From NCBI GenBank assembly GCA_016764535.1, contig JAESRR010000139.1, forward strand, positions 1 through 6,390: a stretch of 6,390 nt of DNA, read 5' to 3'. This document shows, piece by piece, positions 5,729 to 6,390 of the stretch. Origin of the DNA: Cohaesibacteraceae bacterium (GTDB lineage: Bacteria > Pseudomonadota > Alphaproteobacteria > Rhizobiales > Cohaesibacteraceae). The first letter of the stretch is position 1. Each line of letters starts with the position of its first letter. The notes under the pieces are model-generated. The model was not told where the DNA came from and did no database searches. It saw only the letters and a program-made list of their open reading frames with translations. The translations under genes were made by a program, and so were the position numbers.

Positions 5729-6390
5729 ATGGCACGTCTGACAGCGGTTTTTGTTGCTATTTGCATGACTGTGATTTCCGGCTCTCTCGCCGTCGTCGCG
5801 AGGATTTCAATGGGATTTACCCTTGGTGAATCTCTTGCCGTCGCTTTCGCCCTGCTGTTGGTGATGCTCATTACTCACTATCAGATTACCCGTTTTCGTG
5901 ACAAGGCCCAGTTGCAATTTCAGATGGATGAACTGACACGAGTCAAGCTTGCCGTCGCAAGGGAATTCAAATCCATTCAGGATCGGGCAGTTGCACTTGA
6001 TGAAAGCGTGAAACAGAAAGTTCAGGATGAGGTAGATCCGGTGCTTGCCGAAGTTGAAGTTCTTGGAACACTAGTTAAACAAATGGCAGAGAGCCTCGCC
6101 GGTCTGGAAGATCGCATTAATGTGACCGACCGGGTTGTAACCAAACTGGAAATGCGCCCCGCTCGCATAATTCAAACAGTTGCACCTGTTGTTCCCCCCG
6201 CGAACAAAATAACCCCACCTGACACACGCAAACCGGCTCTTCCTTCAAGCGAAAATGCTCCAGGCTCCAATACTCGACCTGCATCATCAAAATCTGCACG
6301 GTCAAAACCTGCCAACGCAAATCCGGCTGCTACTGTGCCAGCTCCTGTTGAGGAACGGGACAATATTACAAGTTCCCCAAATGAGGCCAA
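5729..6390 (+). CDS. N-terminal part of a membrane protein with coiled coil, probable EAL-domain (c-di-GMP phosphodiesterase-like) protein; runs off the window
   Basis: 220 codons are visible with no stop before the edge. Residues about 5-25 and 33-50 are two membrane helices with a very short turn between. Residues about 55-140 are a charged heptad-like coiled coil (DKAQLQFQMDEL, then ESVKQKVQDEV and MAESLAGLEDRI). From about 150 on comes a low-complexity linker rich in Pro, Ala, Ser and Lys. The opening MARLTAVFVAICM and this layout resemble Rhizobiales membrane proteins that end in an EAL domain, which would break down or sense cyclic di-GMP. That domain would lie beyond the right edge, so the call is from memory of the family and is not shown here. 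ATG at 5729 is preferred because it begins the family-like N-terminus; in-frame ATGs at 5678 and 5681 would add about 16-17 residues. No start has a strong ribosome site. Confidence 0.6.
   Translation, partial: MARLTAVFVAICMTVISGSLAVVARISMGFTLGESLAVAFALLLVMLITHYQITRFRDKAQLQFQMDELTRVKLAVAREFKSIQDRAVALDESVKQKVQDEVDPVLAEVEVLGTLVKQMAESLAGLEDRINVTDRVVTKLEMRPARIIQTVAPVVPPANKITPPDTRKPALPSSENAPGSNTRPASSKSARSKPANANPAATVPAPVEERDNITSSPNEA

Noticed and set aside
5509..5871. Minus-strand ORF of 120 codons opposite the right-edge membrane protein
   Set aside because: It is the shadow of the plus-strand gene, whose two helices and coiled coil are far more protein-like; it also has no ribosome site.
235..6390. 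Defence system, toxin-antitoxin pair, mobile element or CRISPR
   Set aside because: No transposase, integrase, short direct-repeat array or toxin-antitoxin pair is visible; the HD and phosphatase proteins fit metabolic families and the regulator is a chromosomal NAD-control type.

Overview
The window looks like a stretch of an alphaproteobacterial chromosome, most likely Hyphomicrobiales (Rhizobiales) or a close relative. The evidence is a NadQ-type (COG4111) NAD-biosynthesis regulator, an Irr-box-like palindrome near an iron transporter gene, and a partial gene whose N-terminus resembles the membrane-anchored EAL proteins of Rhizobiales. Base composition is moderate and leans to AT for that order. 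The assignment rests on gene content only. No tRNA, rRNA, CRISPR array, insertion sequence or phage gene was seen.

Layout, left to right. Positions 1-234 contain no convincing gene but hold four consecutive inverted repeats; the first is a strong 9-bp GC-rich hairpin that may end the neighbouring transcript. Positions 235-1269 (minus) encode a periplasmic ferric-iron-binding protein of the FbpA/FutA type. Positions 1270-1808 form a long divergent spacer with a perfect 19-bp palindrome at 1451-1469 that resembles an Irr operator, plus a small unrecognised ORF (1559-1873, plus). Three plus-strand genes follow as a tight operon: an HD-domain YfbR-like nucleotidase (1809-2426), a cysteine-based tyrosine/dual-specificity phosphatase (2446-2970) and nadQ (2967-3962), the last two overlapping by ATGA.

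Convergent to nadQ, 17 bp away, is a membrane-anchored FMN/[3Fe-4S] protein with only the synthase domain of glutamate synthase (3980-5470, minus). A 258-bp spacer separates it from a divergent plus-strand gene (from 5729) that runs off the right edge: two membrane helices, a long coiled coil and a Pro/Ala/Ser/Lys-rich linker, resembling the N-terminal half of EAL-domain membrane proteins.

The most coherent functional unit is the HD hydrolase, phosphatase and NadQ operon. A nucleotide-sensing repressor of NAD synthesis is co-transcribed and translationally coupled with two phosphatases, one matching the nucleoside-5'-monophosphatase family. I infer a nucleotide or NAD-turnover module whose substrates are unknown. 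The iron-binding protein is probably controlled by iron or heme status through the palindrome. No functional link between it and the NAD operon is visible beyond adjacency.
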